A stretch of 41,771 nt of DNA from Microcaldota archaeon (lineage in GTDB: Archaea > Micrarchaeota > Micrarchaeia > Micrarchaeales > CABMGC01): contig JAJZIU010000004.1 in assembly GCA_021810455.1 (NCBI GenBank), positions 1-41,771 of the forward strand, read 5' to 3'. Position 1 is the stretch's first letter, and every line of letters begins with the position of its first letter. Both the position numbers and the translations under genes were made by a program. The notes under the pieces were generated by a model. That model was not told the DNA's origin. It did not search any database and saw nothing but the letters and a program-made list of their open reading frames with translations. Below, piece by piece: positions 23,377-31,768 of the stretch.

Positions 23377-24921
23377 ATGCCAGGCTGGAAGGACATAGGA
23401 AACGCTTCTGAATACATAAGGACTGATGGGTTTTCTCCCAGAGAGTATCAATTCAACATAATAAATTCAATAATTGATAATGGCAACACTCTTGTAGTGC
23501 TGCCTACCGGTCTTGGGAAAACTCTTATCGGAGCCGCAATAATAGCAAACGCTCTTTCCAAAGGCAAAAAGGCACTTCTACTGGCTCCGACAAAACCTCT
23601 CGCAGAACAGCACTATTCCACACTATCTTCCATGCTCGTCATTCCCAAAGAAAAAATATTGCTGCTTGTAGGTTCCATATCAAAATCAAAAAGACGGGAA
23701 AATGAACAGCACGCTGATGTTATAATTGCAACTCCTCAAACAGTATCAAACGATCTCAAAGAAGGAAGCCTAACTCTTAACGATTTCGGAGCTGCAATCT
23801 TTGATGAGTGTCACAGAGCAGTTGGAAAGTACGCATACACATACATAGCAAACGAGTGTGCCGTTCTTGACGTTCTAATCGTAGGGTTAACGGCATCGCC
23901 CGGTGGCAAAAAGGAACGCATAAAGGCTTTGGTAGACGCACTCAACATAAAACACATAGAAGCCAGGGTGTCGAGTGATCCTGATGTCAAAAAGTACGTG
24001 ATGCAAAACAATATTCACGTTATTGATGTTGACAAGTCAGAAAGGATAATACAGATATCTAAACTTCTAACTCCTGGAATAGAACACAGCATGACATCAT
24101 TAAAGAAAATGGGTCTGATGAAGTTCAAGAGTTTTGAGAGAATGCCGAAAGGCATGCTCATACAACTTGGAAATGACATAAGCAAAATAGAGGCGCAAAA
24201 CTACAAATTTGCTGCCATATTCAGTTACACAAGGCTGCTAAATCTGATCCACGCCTACGATCTACTTATGACAGAGGGTATATACCCTTTCTCAAAATAT
24301 TTCGATTCTTTGGCTGCGAGGGAAAAGAAAAGCAGAAGTGTCGAAACGCTTTTAGCAGATGCCAACATAGTCAATGCGAGGAAACTTGCTGACGAAGCTC
24401 TAAAACACGGAGAAGAGCATCCGAAGGTCATGGCACTTCTAGATGTAATAAGGCTTTACAAGGACAAGAATGCGATAGTCTTTGCACAATACCGGTCAAC
24501 TGTGAAGATGCTGGTAGAGTACCTGCGTAATAATGGGTTTTCTGCAGAACCATTCGTAGGAAAAAAAGATGGAATAACGCAGGAAATGCAAAAATCAACA
24601 ATAAACAACTTCAGGGAAAAGAAGTTCAACGTTCTTGTAGCTAGTTCGATAGGAGAAGAGGGTCTTGACATACCTAATGTCGATGTTGTTGTTTTCTACG
24701 AACCCATACCAAATGAAATAAGAGACATACAAAGAAGAGGTAGAACGGGACGTTTCAGAACAGGAGAAGTCTACGTACTCATGACAAAAGGCACAAAGGA
24801 TGAAGTTTATCTCTACATATCGAGACAGAGGGAGCGCAAGATGCTCACGCTAATAAAGGACATTAATAAAAAACTTAATTGGCAGAGTAATAATAAACAA
24901 TGGGAGCAGAAAAAGCTCTAG
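23377..24921 (+). CDS. Hef/FANCM-type superfamily 2 helicase (helicase part only)
   Basis: Motifs of the 514-residue protein: FSPREYQFNII (Q region), VLPTGLGKT (43-49), APTKPLAEQH (Ia), DECH (143-146), LTASPGG (III), IVFAQYRSTVKML (IV), ASSIGEEGLDIPNVD (V) and QRRGRTGR (VI). The helical insert between the two RecA domains and the DECH box are those of archaeal Hef, which unwinds and processes stalled forks. Euryarchaeal Hef carries an ERCC4 nuclease and HhH domain after the helicase; this protein ends at KKLNWQSNNKQWEQ, so they are absent. A separate nuclease may partner it. The antiporter gene follows nine bases later. Confidence 0.88.
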   Translation: MPGWKDIGNASEYIRTDGFSPREYQFNIINSIIDNGNTLVVLPTGLGKTLIGAAIIANALSKGKKALLLAPTKPLAEQHYSTLSSMLVIPKEKILLLVGSISKSKRRENEQHADVIIATPQTVSNDLKEGSLTLNDFGAAIFDECHRAVGKYAYTYIANECAVLDVLIVGLTASPGGKKERIKALVDALNIKHIEARVSSDPDVKKYVMQNNIHVIDVDKSERIIQISKLLTPGIEHSMTSLKKMGLMKFKSFERMPKGMLIQLGNDISKIEAQNYKFAAIFSYTRLLNLIHAYDLLMTEGIYPFSKYFDSLAAREKKSRSVETLLADANIVNARKLADEALKHGEEHPKVMALLDVIRLYKDKNAIVFAQYRSTVKMLVEYLRNNGFSAEPFVGKKDGITQEMQKSTINNFREKKFNVLVASSIGEEGLDIPNVDVVVFYEPIPNEIRDIQRRGRTGRFRTGEVYVLMTKGTKDEVYLYISRQRERKMLTLIKDINKKLNWQSNNKQWEQKKL

Positions 24922-24930
24922 GTTTTTTGA

Positions 24931-26196
24931 ATGATTGACGTAACTACTGTATTCCTACTATTCTCCGGAATTGTTTTTATGGGATACATGCTCAATGCTC
25001 TATTCTACCGAATAAAGATACTTATCACGCTTCCGCTACTGATAATAGGCTTGCTGCTAGGCCCTATACTTCACATAGTATACGCACAGGGCAACTCCTT
25101 CATAGTAAGCATTGCTTCTTATGTAAGCGCAATAGCCATAGCGTTCATACTATTCGATGTAGGTATAAACATTAAGATATCTGATATGGAATTCAAGGAC
25201 ACATCAAAGTTTATCTTCTCTTTAGGAATTGTAACGGGATTGATAATAGCTCTCGCCCTTTGGCTAGCCTTCAGATGGAATCTTGCATTCGCACTAATAG
25301 CCGGGTTCGCTGTATCCGGACCAAGCTCTGCCATAGTGCCCACGCTTACTAGATTGTCCAAGGCAAATAACAAACTTAAGACTGCACTACTCTTCGAAGG
25401 CATAGCTACGGATCTGCTCCAGCTTATAGTGCCATTGCTCATGATGGGTTTTATTTCAACACAACACCTTAATCTCGATGTGATACCCGTAAGCCTATTC
25501 GACTTTATCGTAATGTCATCTGTTATTGGGATTGTATCCGCAATATTCTGGACCTTCATGCTAAAAAGTTTCAAGGAACAGAGTGAAGAGTACAGCTGGA
25601 TGCTTACGATAACCCTTGTTTTGGCAACTTACGGTGTTGCTCAAGCGCTTGGATTCAACGGTGCGATAGCAGTTTTCGTTTTCGGACTGAGCTTTGTCAA
25701 CATACCGCGCCTATCCAAAAGAACGGAAAGATATGCGTATGGACTGCAGCCTATATTCTCACACATACAATCGTACCAGAAGGAGATAACATTCTTCATA
25801 AGCACATTCCTTTTTGTTTATGTCGGCCTGCTGTTTACCCCTAACATTTCATTTTCAGGGCTTCTAATAACCGTAATAGTGGCTGCATTGATATCTGCAA
25901 TCATACTTGTGCTTAGGTGGGTATTCGTGCCCATGCTCAAAAATTTCTTTACCAACTCAGAGACTAACCGAAGCGAGGTCGTACTGGCAAAGTTTGATGT
26001 TGCTAGGGGATTGTCACCAATAATAATAGCCATATTAGTGGCGTCAACTCCCTCTTTGGGAGCACCAGCAGGATTCCTCGATGTAATAGTTGCCATAGTC
26101 TTTATAACGAACATAATAGAAACCGGAGGCATGTTTAGGTATGCACAGATAGCAAGCAAGGAGCTACCCCTCAAACAAACCAAACAAAAACAATAG
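24931..26196 (+). CDS. Monovalent cation/proton antiporter, CPA family
   Basis: This 421-residue membrane protein has about twelve hydrophobic segments. Key features are the FDVGINIKISDMEF loop, GFAVSGPSSAIVPTLTRL and LLFEGIATDLLQLIV, the last carrying the Asp expected in the ion-binding helix of NhaP/Kef-type exchangers. It should exchange Na+ or K+ for H+. It lies just downstream of the helicase, a chance operon or shared transcript rather than a functional link. Confidence 0.85.
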   Translation: MIDVTTVFLLFSGIVFMGYMLNALFYRIKILITLPLLIIGLLLGPILHIVYAQGNSFIVSIASYVSAIAIAFILFDVGINIKISDMEFKDTSKFIFSLGIVTGLIIALALWLAFRWNLAFALIAGFAVSGPSSAIVPTLTRLSKANNKLKTALLFEGIATDLLQLIVPLLMMGFISTQHLNLDVIPVSLFDFIVMSSVIGIVSAIFWTFMLKSFKEQSEEYSWMLTITLVLATYGVAQALGFNGAIAVFVFGLSFVNIPRLSKRTERYAYGLQPIFSHIQSYQKEITFFISTFLFVYVGLLFTPNISFSGLLITVIVAALISAIILVLRWVFVPMLKNFFTNSETNRSEVVLAKFDVARGLSPIIIAILVASTPSLGAPAGFLDVIVAIVFITNIIETGGMFRYAQIASKELPLKQTKQKQ

Positions 26197-26206
26197 CTTT
26201 AAATAT
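26193..26206 (+). promoter_or_regulatory. TATA box for the two unknown genes at 26240-27287
   Basis: AGCTTTAAATATCT overlaps the antiporter stop and precedes the ATG at 26240 by about 35 bases. It matches the TATA spacing of other genes in the window. Confidence 0.45.
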
Positions 26207-26239
26207 CTGAAACCAGCGTAAAAGATTACTTGGTGGGGG

Positions 26240-26497
26240 ATGATTGTGGGTGGTGAGAAGCCTAAAGCTCTAGAGCTATTGCTCTATGGTGCAAGGGCAG
26301 ACGCTCGTTTAATAGACGAGCTTGAACAGTACGCTATGGCGTTCCCTGAAAGCAGGGAGGAAACTGTAGTTTATCTGAAAAGCCATGCGGCTAAGCACAG
26401 CAACAGGAAGGTTTCCACAGCAGCGAGGAAGACGATAAGACGGCTGGAGGTTGTCTCCATGCTTGAGATTCTCGCGGGTGACTGCGGAATGAAGTAA
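26240..26497 (+). CDS. Small uncharacterised helical protein (85 residues)
   Basis: I do not recognise this family. The product is predicted all-helical: GEKPKALELLLYGARADARL, LIDELEQYAMAFPESRE and a basic stretch KHSNRKVSTAARKTIRRLE. The next gene starts one base after its stop, so the two form a tight pair. Basic residues in the C-terminal half could bind nucleic acid. The pair's layout resembles a toxin-antitoxin or effector-partner operon, which is speculation. Confidence 0.6.
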   Translation: MIVGGEKPKALELLLYGARADARLIDELEQYAMAFPESREETVVYLKSHAAKHSNRKVSTAARKTIRRLEVVSMLEILAGDCGMK

Positions 26498-26498
26498 A

Positions 26499-27287
26499 AT
26501 GCTTAACATGAACAGGAAAAGTAGTCAACACAATGACCAAAATGCAAAAAGCGCATCGAGTAAACTCAGCGTAGCTCACATATCGAAACTGATTCGTAAA
26601 GGTGAATATTACGATCCCGTTATGCCTCCGAAAAGAAATCCTTTAGGATTGCACGGAACTAGTTCACAGGTTCTTTACACACTTTTTGATACTGGAATAC
26701 TTCCAACCGATAGGGAACGTACAGGTTTCATATACGTGGCTCCAGCCTGGAGTCGGAAGCTAGAAACATGGTACAGCAAATCTGGATTGGATGTTATGAA
26801 GTTCAGCAACTTCAGTAGCTTTTCATCAGCATATTCCAAGGCCGAAGATTATGCCATGATGAATGAGGATTACCGCGGAATGGTATCCATTCTAATAAAT
26901 TCGGGAATAAAGTCCGAGTACGCTAATTCACTAGCTATGCTTATACAGTTCGGCGATGAACCTAAACCAAAATCGATAAGGATTCCAACGTGGCTGCCTG
27001 AAGATCAACGTGCGCTATTCGAAATTGTATACGAACAATTACTTGATATCGCCTACGTAGGAAACAGGTTGTCTGCTATGCATAATACAGAGCCTCGTGG
27101 AGTCATCATCGGCATAAACTCAAAGGTGCTTGACGATTTAAAAATAATTCCAGATCCAGATCTGGCCGACAGTTTGATAATAGAATGTAATTCTGGACTT
27201 GATGCTAAGTACATAGAAGGCATAAAAACACTAAACGTCAACGGCAAAAAATTGATAGAACAATATTTTAATCTGAGAAGGAAATAA
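26499..27287 (+). CDS. Uncharacterised protein, possibly ADP-ribosyltransferase-like
   Basis: The product is 262 residues (a second ATG at 26508 removes three). After a polar N-terminus comes GLHGTSSQVLYTLFDTGILP, then GFIYVAPAWSRKLETWY, AYSKAEDYAMM, RGVIIGINSKVLDDL and LDAKYIEGIK. The order His-Gly-Thr, a Gly-phi-phi-Tyr strand, Ala-x3-Tyr-Ala, and a late Glu after KYI resembles the H-Y-E scheme of PARP/KptA-type transferases. It is a weak, motif-level resemblance. No membrane segments. Cotranscribed with the small basic gene before it. Confidence 0.55.
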   Translation: MLNMNRKSSQHNDQNAKSASSKLSVAHISKLIRKGEYYDPVMPPKRNPLGLHGTSSQVLYTLFDTGILPTDRERTGFIYVAPAWSRKLETWYSKSGLDVMKFSNFSSFSSAYSKAEDYAMMNEDYRGMVSILINSGIKSEYANSLAMLIQFGDEPKPKSIRIPTWLPEDQRALFEIVYEQLLDIAYVGNRLSAMHNTEPRGVIIGINSKVLDDLKIIPDPDLADSLIIECNSGLDAKYIEGIKTLNVNGKKLIEQYFNLRRK

Positions 27288-27289
27288 TC

Positions 27290-28375
27290 TCATAAACTGT
27301 CAAATATTTTTTTGTACGAACCAATTACTTTACCGAACGAGAAGTTCTTTGAGTATGAAAGAGCATTCGAGCCAAATCTTGATCTTTCTTTATCATTGCT
27401 ATACAGTCTAAAGAATTTCTCTGCGAAATCACTTATATCATCGCATCTGTAAACCAAGCCGTTGTAACCTCCCTTTACCATACTCCTCTTTGGTTTGCTG
27501 CTTATTTCAACATTTATCCTATCATTAATGAGCAACGGCAAGCCGCATGCCATTGCTTCTATGAAGTTCCTTCCGAAAGATTCCCACACCGAGCTTGAAA
27601 CAAGGAAACCTGCATTGTTATACGCTTCTACGAGCTTGTTTCCTGTGAGGAAACCTAAAAATCTTATATTAGCTCCCAATCCTAACCCATCCACGAGAAC
27701 CTTATACCTCTCAAGATCTCTCCCCTCTCCAACTATTCTAAGAAGTTCTTCGCCTTCTAGCTCCTCATGCTGCTCTATAACCCTCGCAATTCCTCTTATC
27801 ATGAAACTGAGCCTTTTCTGTCTCTCATCAAGTCTTCCAACACACAGCGCTCCAGTGTAATTCTTACCGATTTTCATAACCTTGAACTCATCGTGTGGTG
27901 CTATCGGTATACACTTTATTTTTATGTTTTCATCAAAATATTTTTTTGCAAGTTTTTCCTGCAGCGGTGATATGGCAACATAGTAATCCAACCATTTTTT
28001 CATAGAGGAGATAAGGGAACTTCTCAGTATCGTTTTAGGCAGTAATTTTCTTGCCCCTGCTGAAGAAAGGTTTGTAAGAACCCCTCCTCTATCCACGTAA
28101 ACAAATCTCGCATTTCCTTTTCTATGGATATGTCTGTATCTATTTACAAATAAAACATCCCTTATGGAATTCAACATTATTATGTCATATTTTCTGTGCA
28201 AGAATTCCATCTTGCTTACTGTTTCGATGTTTTTATCTATTTTAGAAAAATCTCCGAACAGGTCTATCTCGTACCATTTGCTAAGTCTTTTGTACAATTT
28301 GTAAGTATCCTTGGCTGCGCCTCCGATGTTCTTGAATGAACCGGATTCAAGCATAAGTACTTTCTTGTGCGGCAT
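27290..28375 (-). CDS. Glycosyltransferase, family 4 (GT-B fold)
   Basis: This 361-residue protein begins MPHKKVLMLESGSFKNIGGA, the N-terminal GT-B strand and glycine turn. The C-terminal half shows GALCVGRLDERQKRLSFMI, LLRIVGEGRDLERYK, IRFLGFLTGNKLVEAYNNAG and SSSVWESFGRNFIEAMACGL with the E-x7-E motif that binds the nucleotide sugar. It likely adds a sugar to a lipid-linked or surface glycan. It is divergent from the sugar nucleotidyltransferase gene, and the two probably serve the same pathway. The 3' end meets the preceding convergent gene with two bases between. Confidence 0.9.
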   Translation of the reverse strand: MPHKKVLMLESGSFKNIGGAAKDTYKLYKRLSKWYEIDLFGDFSKIDKNIETVSKMEFLHRKYDIIMLNSIRDVLFVNRYRHIHRKGNARFVYVDRGGVLTNLSSAGARKLLPKTILRSSLISSMKKWLDYYVAISPLQEKLAKKYFDENIKIKCIPIAPHDEFKVMKIGKNYTGALCVGRLDERQKRLSFMIRGIARVIEQHEELEGEELLRIVGEGRDLERYKVLVDGLGLGANIRFLGFLTGNKLVEAYNNAGFLVSSSVWESFGRNFIEAMACGLPLLINDRINVEISSKPKRSMVKGGYNGLVYRCDDISDFAEKFFRLYSNDKERSRFGSNALSYSKNFSFGKVIGSYKKIFDSL

Positions 28376-28397
28376 AGATTACTTTTTAATAGCTAGA

Positions 28398-28407
28398 TGT
28401 ATAAATA
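28398..28407 (-). promoter_or_regulatory. TATA box of the glycosyltransferase gene in a divergent promoter
   Basis: Minus-strand GTATTTATAC lies about 25 bases before the ATG at 28375, giving a leaderless message. The divergent gene's TATA candidate is TTTTTAATAG (28383-28392), so the two promoters interleave in 43 bases. Confidence 0.5.
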
Positions 28408-28418
28408 CATTCGATTGA

Positions 28419-29186
28419 ATGGTCAAAACCGTAATAAAAGCAGTCATAACGGCTGCTGGAAAAGGCAGCAGGATGAAGCACATGACTTCAATTATGCCTA
28501 AAGTATTACTCCCATTATTCACAAAGGAAGACGGGTCTCGTACGATGCGACCTATAGTCGATCTTATTTTGGATTCCATACGAGCTGCCGGAATATCCCG
28601 TTTCTGTTTCGTGGTTGGAAAACACAAAAACATACTCATGGACTATCTGTTTGGAAGGGAAAACATAACATTTGTTTTTCAGAACGAACCGAAGGGATTT
28701 GGAGATGCGGTATTAAAAGCTGCTGAGTTTGCCGGACCAGATCCAATCCTAGTCCACGCTGATGACGGCGTGCTGACAGGAGGTTATAAGGAAGCTCTAG
28801 GTCTTTTTTCAGAGAAGAAACCTGCGTGCGTACTTCTTCTAAGAAAAACAGATAATCCCTCTAGATACGGCATAGCGGAGGTTGAAAGTGCCGGCACGTA
28901 CATGAATCATGAAATCTACATGGTAAATGGTGTTGAAGAGAAACCCAAAAAACCAAAATCAAATTTTATGCTATCTGCAGTTTACATATTTTCCCCAGAA
29001 ATCTTCGAAGCGATAAAAACCGTATCATCAGAAGGAGAACTCGAGCTCACGTATGGCATACAAAAACTAATCAATGATGGCAAGAAGGTTTATGGTGTAC
29101 TTCTCGAGAAGGAAAAATGGCTCAACGTTGGCGATACGGAAAGCTACTACAAAGCACTTTCTTACACATATGAATCTAGATCATAA
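28419..29186 (+). CDS. Sugar-1-phosphate nucleotidyltransferase (GalU/RfbA-like)
   Basis: The nucleotide-binding signature ITAAGKGSRMKHMTSIMPKV follows an N-terminal strand, and further family features are FVFQNEPKGFGDAVLKA, ILVHADDGVLTGGYKEAL, PSRYGIAEVE with VNGVEEKPKKP, and LNVGDTESYYKAL. The layout is closest to UTP-glucose-1-phosphate uridylyltransferase. It would make an activated sugar such as UDP-glucose for the adjacent glycosyltransferase. The length of 255 residues is complete for the family. Its 3' end is one base from the convergent isomerase gene. Confidence 0.88.
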   Translation: MVKTVIKAVITAAGKGSRMKHMTSIMPKVLLPLFTKEDGSRTMRPIVDLILDSIRAAGISRFCFVVGKHKNILMDYLFGRENITFVFQNEPKGFGDAVLKAAEFAGPDPILVHADDGVLTGGYKEALGLFSEKKPACVLLLRKTDNPSRYGIAEVESAGTYMNHEIYMVNGVEEKPKKPKSNFMLSAVYIFSPEIFEAIKTVSSEGELELTYGIQKLINDGKKVYGVLLEKEKWLNVGDTESYYKALSYTYESRS

Positions 29187-29187
29187 A

Positions 29188-29928
29188 TCAGATTAGCTTC
29201 AGGAGGCTAGGCCTATTGAGATATTCAAAACTATCAGGAGAGTCAAGAAACGAGTCGTATATGCATCTTTCCCTATCAGTGAATTCTGCAAGTTCGCTTT
29301 TTTTAACTTCTTCAAAAGACACCGCACTGTACAGTTCGTTATTCGCTATAGAACCGTCAGTCATTACGTATACGGCACCTCCATGCATATCTGCTATCGG
29401 TTTGTACTCTGATTTGAAATGCGCATTTACAAGATTTCCCATGAGCAATGGCCCATTTCCTGTATTTATCGTTATGTGTCCATAGTTTGGCGGTACAAGA
29501 ACCTTATCTCCACCGTTGACATGAACTAGCTTCACATCAAATCCTTTACCAAGTCTTTTCTGCAACAATAATACTCCTTTTCCCTCAATAAACTCGTACA
29601 GTTCCGGATAAGAAAGTCCATCTTCCGCTATTGGATGATAATGTCCTACTGTCTTGTTGAACTCTTTTCCCAAATTATACTTCTGTATCAATGTCACATC
29701 ATATCTCATGCTGTGCTTTTCAAAAAGTTCCTTGTTTTTTTCAACTCCTACTGCCCTGTACATAAAATACGTTTCATCATTTCTATCCGAATCATTTATT
29801 ATTTCAGGGTTTACCAGCACATCCTTCATTTCATAAAGCTTCCTTGATGTAGGTTTAACTTCGTTCCCATCTTCATAAAGCGAATGTCCCTCCAACTCCA
29901 ATCTCATACTTTCAGAATAAATTCTCAT
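29188..29928 (-). CDS. pgi: Glucose-6-phosphate isomerase, archaeal cupin type
   Basis: This enzyme interconverts glucose-6-phosphate and fructose-6-phosphate with a metal in a cupin barrel. The metal-binding motif GHYHP (His96, His98), the acidic residue in SYPELYEFIEGKG (Glu109 or Glu112) and PPNYGHITIN (His151) match the Pyrococcus-type enzyme. The ATG at 29928 (MRIYSESM) is chosen over a TTG one codon upstream, and a TATA-like AATTAAATAG lies about 30 bases before it. The length of 246 residues includes an N-terminal extension of about 50 over the shortest family members. It supplies hexose phosphate to the sugar-nucleotide genes beside it. Confidence 0.9.
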   Translation of the reverse strand: MRIYSESMRLELEGHSLYEDGNEVKPTSRKLYEMKDVLVNPEIINDSDRNDETYFMYRAVGVEKNKELFEKHSMRYDVTLIQKYNLGKEFNKTVGHYHPIAEDGLSYPELYEFIEGKGVLLLQKRLGKGFDVKLVHVNGGDKVLVPPNYGHITINTGNGPLLMGNLVNAHFKSEYKPIADMHGGAVYVMTDGSIANNELYSAVSFEEVKKSELAEFTDRERCIYDSFLDSPDSFEYLNRPSLLKLI

Positions 29929-30047
29929 CAAATCGAATATTCAGCTCATGTATTCTATTTAATTGTTTTCATTCCATAGATTCGAAAAAGCAAAATAAAA
30001 GCCAGAGTTTAAAATTATTGTTAACTAATACTTATCCTGGTGGAAAA

Positions 30048-31109
30048 ATGACTACAAATAAGACTATAGTTTCGAAAGGTTATGCAGTTCATAATGCTGG
30101 AGAAAAATTGTCTCCGTTCGCATTTAATAGACGCGCAGTTGGCGCATCTGACGTACTTATCGACATAAAGTATTGCGGAGTTTGCCATTCTGATATACAC
30201 GCTGCAAAGAGTGAATGGCATGGATCATCCTTTCCAATGGTTCCTGGACACGAAATAGTCGGTATTGTAAAAGAGGTTGGAAGTTTAGTCAAAAACCTCA
30301 AAGTCGGAGACCGTGTTGGTGTTGGCACTGTTGTTGGCTCGTGTGGAAAATGTGACTCATGCATGTCAGGAGATCAGCAATTTTGCAATGAAGCTACATG
30401 GACTTACAATTCTACTGAAAAACAAATAGGCGGAACAACTTATGGTGGATATTCTAACAACATAGTTGTAGATGAAAGATTCGCATTAAAACTTGATCCA
30501 AAAATTGACATGGCATCTACTGCTCCTCTACTATGCGCCGGAATAACTACGTACTCTCCGATGAAAAGATGGAAAGTCGGGCCTGGACAAAAGGTTGGAG
30601 TTGTGGGTCTTGGCGGGCTTGGCCACATGGCCGTAAAATTTGCCCATTCTATGGGTGCTAAGGTTGTTGTTTTCACAACTTCAGACTCAAAAGTCAAAGA
30701 TGCACTAAGACTCGGTGCAGATGAGGTGGTTCTTTCCAACGATAAGAAAAGTATGGAAAAGCAAGCAAACAGTTTTGATTTTATAATAGATACGGTTTCG
30801 GCTCAGCACGATATAGATTCTATGTTGTCAATGCTTAAAAGAGACAGAGTGATGGTTCTTGTTGGCCTGCCAAACAAACCCCATCAGATAAATGCACAAA
30901 CGTTGATACATGGGAGAAGGATTCTTTCTGGTTCGATAGTTGGTGGTGTTGAAGAAACACAGGAGATGCTTGACTATTCCGCAAAACATGGGATAAAAAG
31001 CGATATAGAACTAATTCCGATACAAAAAATAAACGAGGCGTACGAAAGAGTTTTGAAATCCGATGTTAAATATAGATTCGTAATAAATATGGAATCACTA
31101 AACAAGTGA
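30048..31109 (+). CDS. Zinc-dependent alcohol dehydrogenase, cinnamyl/YahK type
   Basis: The catalytic zinc ligands lie in KYCGVCHSD (Cys43) and PGHEIVG (His68, Glu69), with a later Cys (LCAGITTY). The structural zinc set is Cys99, Cys102, Cys105 and Cys113 in SCGKCDSCMSGDQQFC. The Rossmann motif is GLGGLGHMAVKFA, and the loop VFTTSDSK without an acidic residue suggests NADPH. It probably reduces aldehydes. The ATG at 30048 follows GGTGG by four bases, so a TTG start at 30018 is not needed. The protein has 353 residues. Confidence 0.92.
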   Translation: MTTNKTIVSKGYAVHNAGEKLSPFAFNRRAVGASDVLIDIKYCGVCHSDIHAAKSEWHGSSFPMVPGHEIVGIVKEVGSLVKNLKVGDRVGVGTVVGSCGKCDSCMSGDQQFCNEATWTYNSTEKQIGGTTYGGYSNNIVVDERFALKLDPKIDMASTAPLLCAGITTYSPMKRWKVGPGQKVGVVGLGGLGHMAVKFAHSMGAKVVVFTTSDSKVKDALRLGADEVVLSNDKKSMEKQANSFDFIIDTVSAQHDIDSMLSMLKRDRVMVLVGLPNKPHQINAQTLIHGRRILSGSIVGGVEETQEMLDYSAKHGIKSDIELIPIQKINEAYERVLKSDVKYRFVINMESLNK

Positions 31110-31123
31110 CTGAAGTCACTTGT
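31102..31123. terminator. Perfect palindrome shared by two convergent stop codons
   Basis: ACAAGTGACT-GA-AGTCACTTGT is a 10-bp perfect inverted repeat. It contains the TGA of the dehydrogenase (31107-31109) and, on the other strand, the TGA of the isochorismatase-fold gene (31118-31116), followed by TTTT on the plus side. A bidirectional transcript end is the simplest reading. Confidence 0.55.
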
Positions 31124-31697
31124 TTTGCAGACTTTCTATGATTTCTTCTGTAGTAGCTCTTATTCCCATGCGCGGAAATATGAATTCCAAAGTATTCTCG
31201 TGTTCCTTAACGTTCATCGCAGCCATTGCATCTGTTGCAAAGATCTGATTATAGTTATGATGGAATGCATCTCTTGCTGTAGATTCTACTCCTATGTTTG
31301 TTGATATGCCACAAAGCACAATCGTATCTATGTGTCTTCTTCTGAGTTGCAAATCAAGGTCCGTACCATAAAACGCACTCCAGCTATGCTTCAATATTAC
31401 GTGATCATTATCTGTTATACTGAGTTCTGGAACTATATCCATCCAGTCGTTTGGCATGTTTGACATGTGCATACTACTCTCAGAATTGACAGAAGGCATA
31501 TCCTTTCCGTCTCGTGATCCTACGTGTACCGCTACTATGAATGAGCCCTTTCTTCGCATTTCAGACACGAGTCTAGATGCGTTTTTTACTACCTGTTCTC
31601 CACTAAATGGCTCGAGAATCCTCCCTTTAGCAATCCCTTTCTGAAGGTCTATTATAACAAGAGCGGTTCTCTCGGGATTAATGCTTATTTTAATCAT
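31116..31697 (-). CDS. Isochorismatase-fold hydrolase lacking the usual catalytic cysteine
   Basis: The 193-residue product has the family's Asp in ALVIIDLQKG (Asp17) and Lys in ILKHSWSAF (Lys103). The nucleophile position, normally Cys in a TNxCVESTARDA-like motif, reads STNIGVESTARDA, so it is Gly136. A Cys does lie seven residues earlier (LCGIS). Related proteins with this Gly exist, so it may be a distinct subgroup; hydrolase activity should not be assumed. The ATG at 31697 is preferred over a TTG at 31754, whose added residues (NLAEIDLGFCFQLCS) are unlike the family. Confidence 0.8.
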   Translation of the reverse strand: MIKISINPERTALVIIDLQKGIAKGRILEPFSGEQVVKNASRLVSEMRRKGSFIVAVHVGSRDGKDMPSVNSESSMHMSNMPNDWMDIVPELSITDNDHVILKHSWSAFYGTDLDLQLRRRHIDTIVLCGISTNIGVESTARDAFHHNYNQIFATDAMAAMNVKEHENTLEFIFPRMGIRATTEEIIESLQNK

Positions 31698-31768
31698 TAC
31701 ATCACAAGAACATAATTGGAAACAAAAGCCTAAATCTATTTCTGCAAGATTCAAATGTCAGTGCTTCA

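Noticed and set aside
25119-26183. Minus-strand frames opposite the antiporter
   Set aside because: Antisense shadows of a hydrophobic gene. They lack starts with promoters and any known motif.
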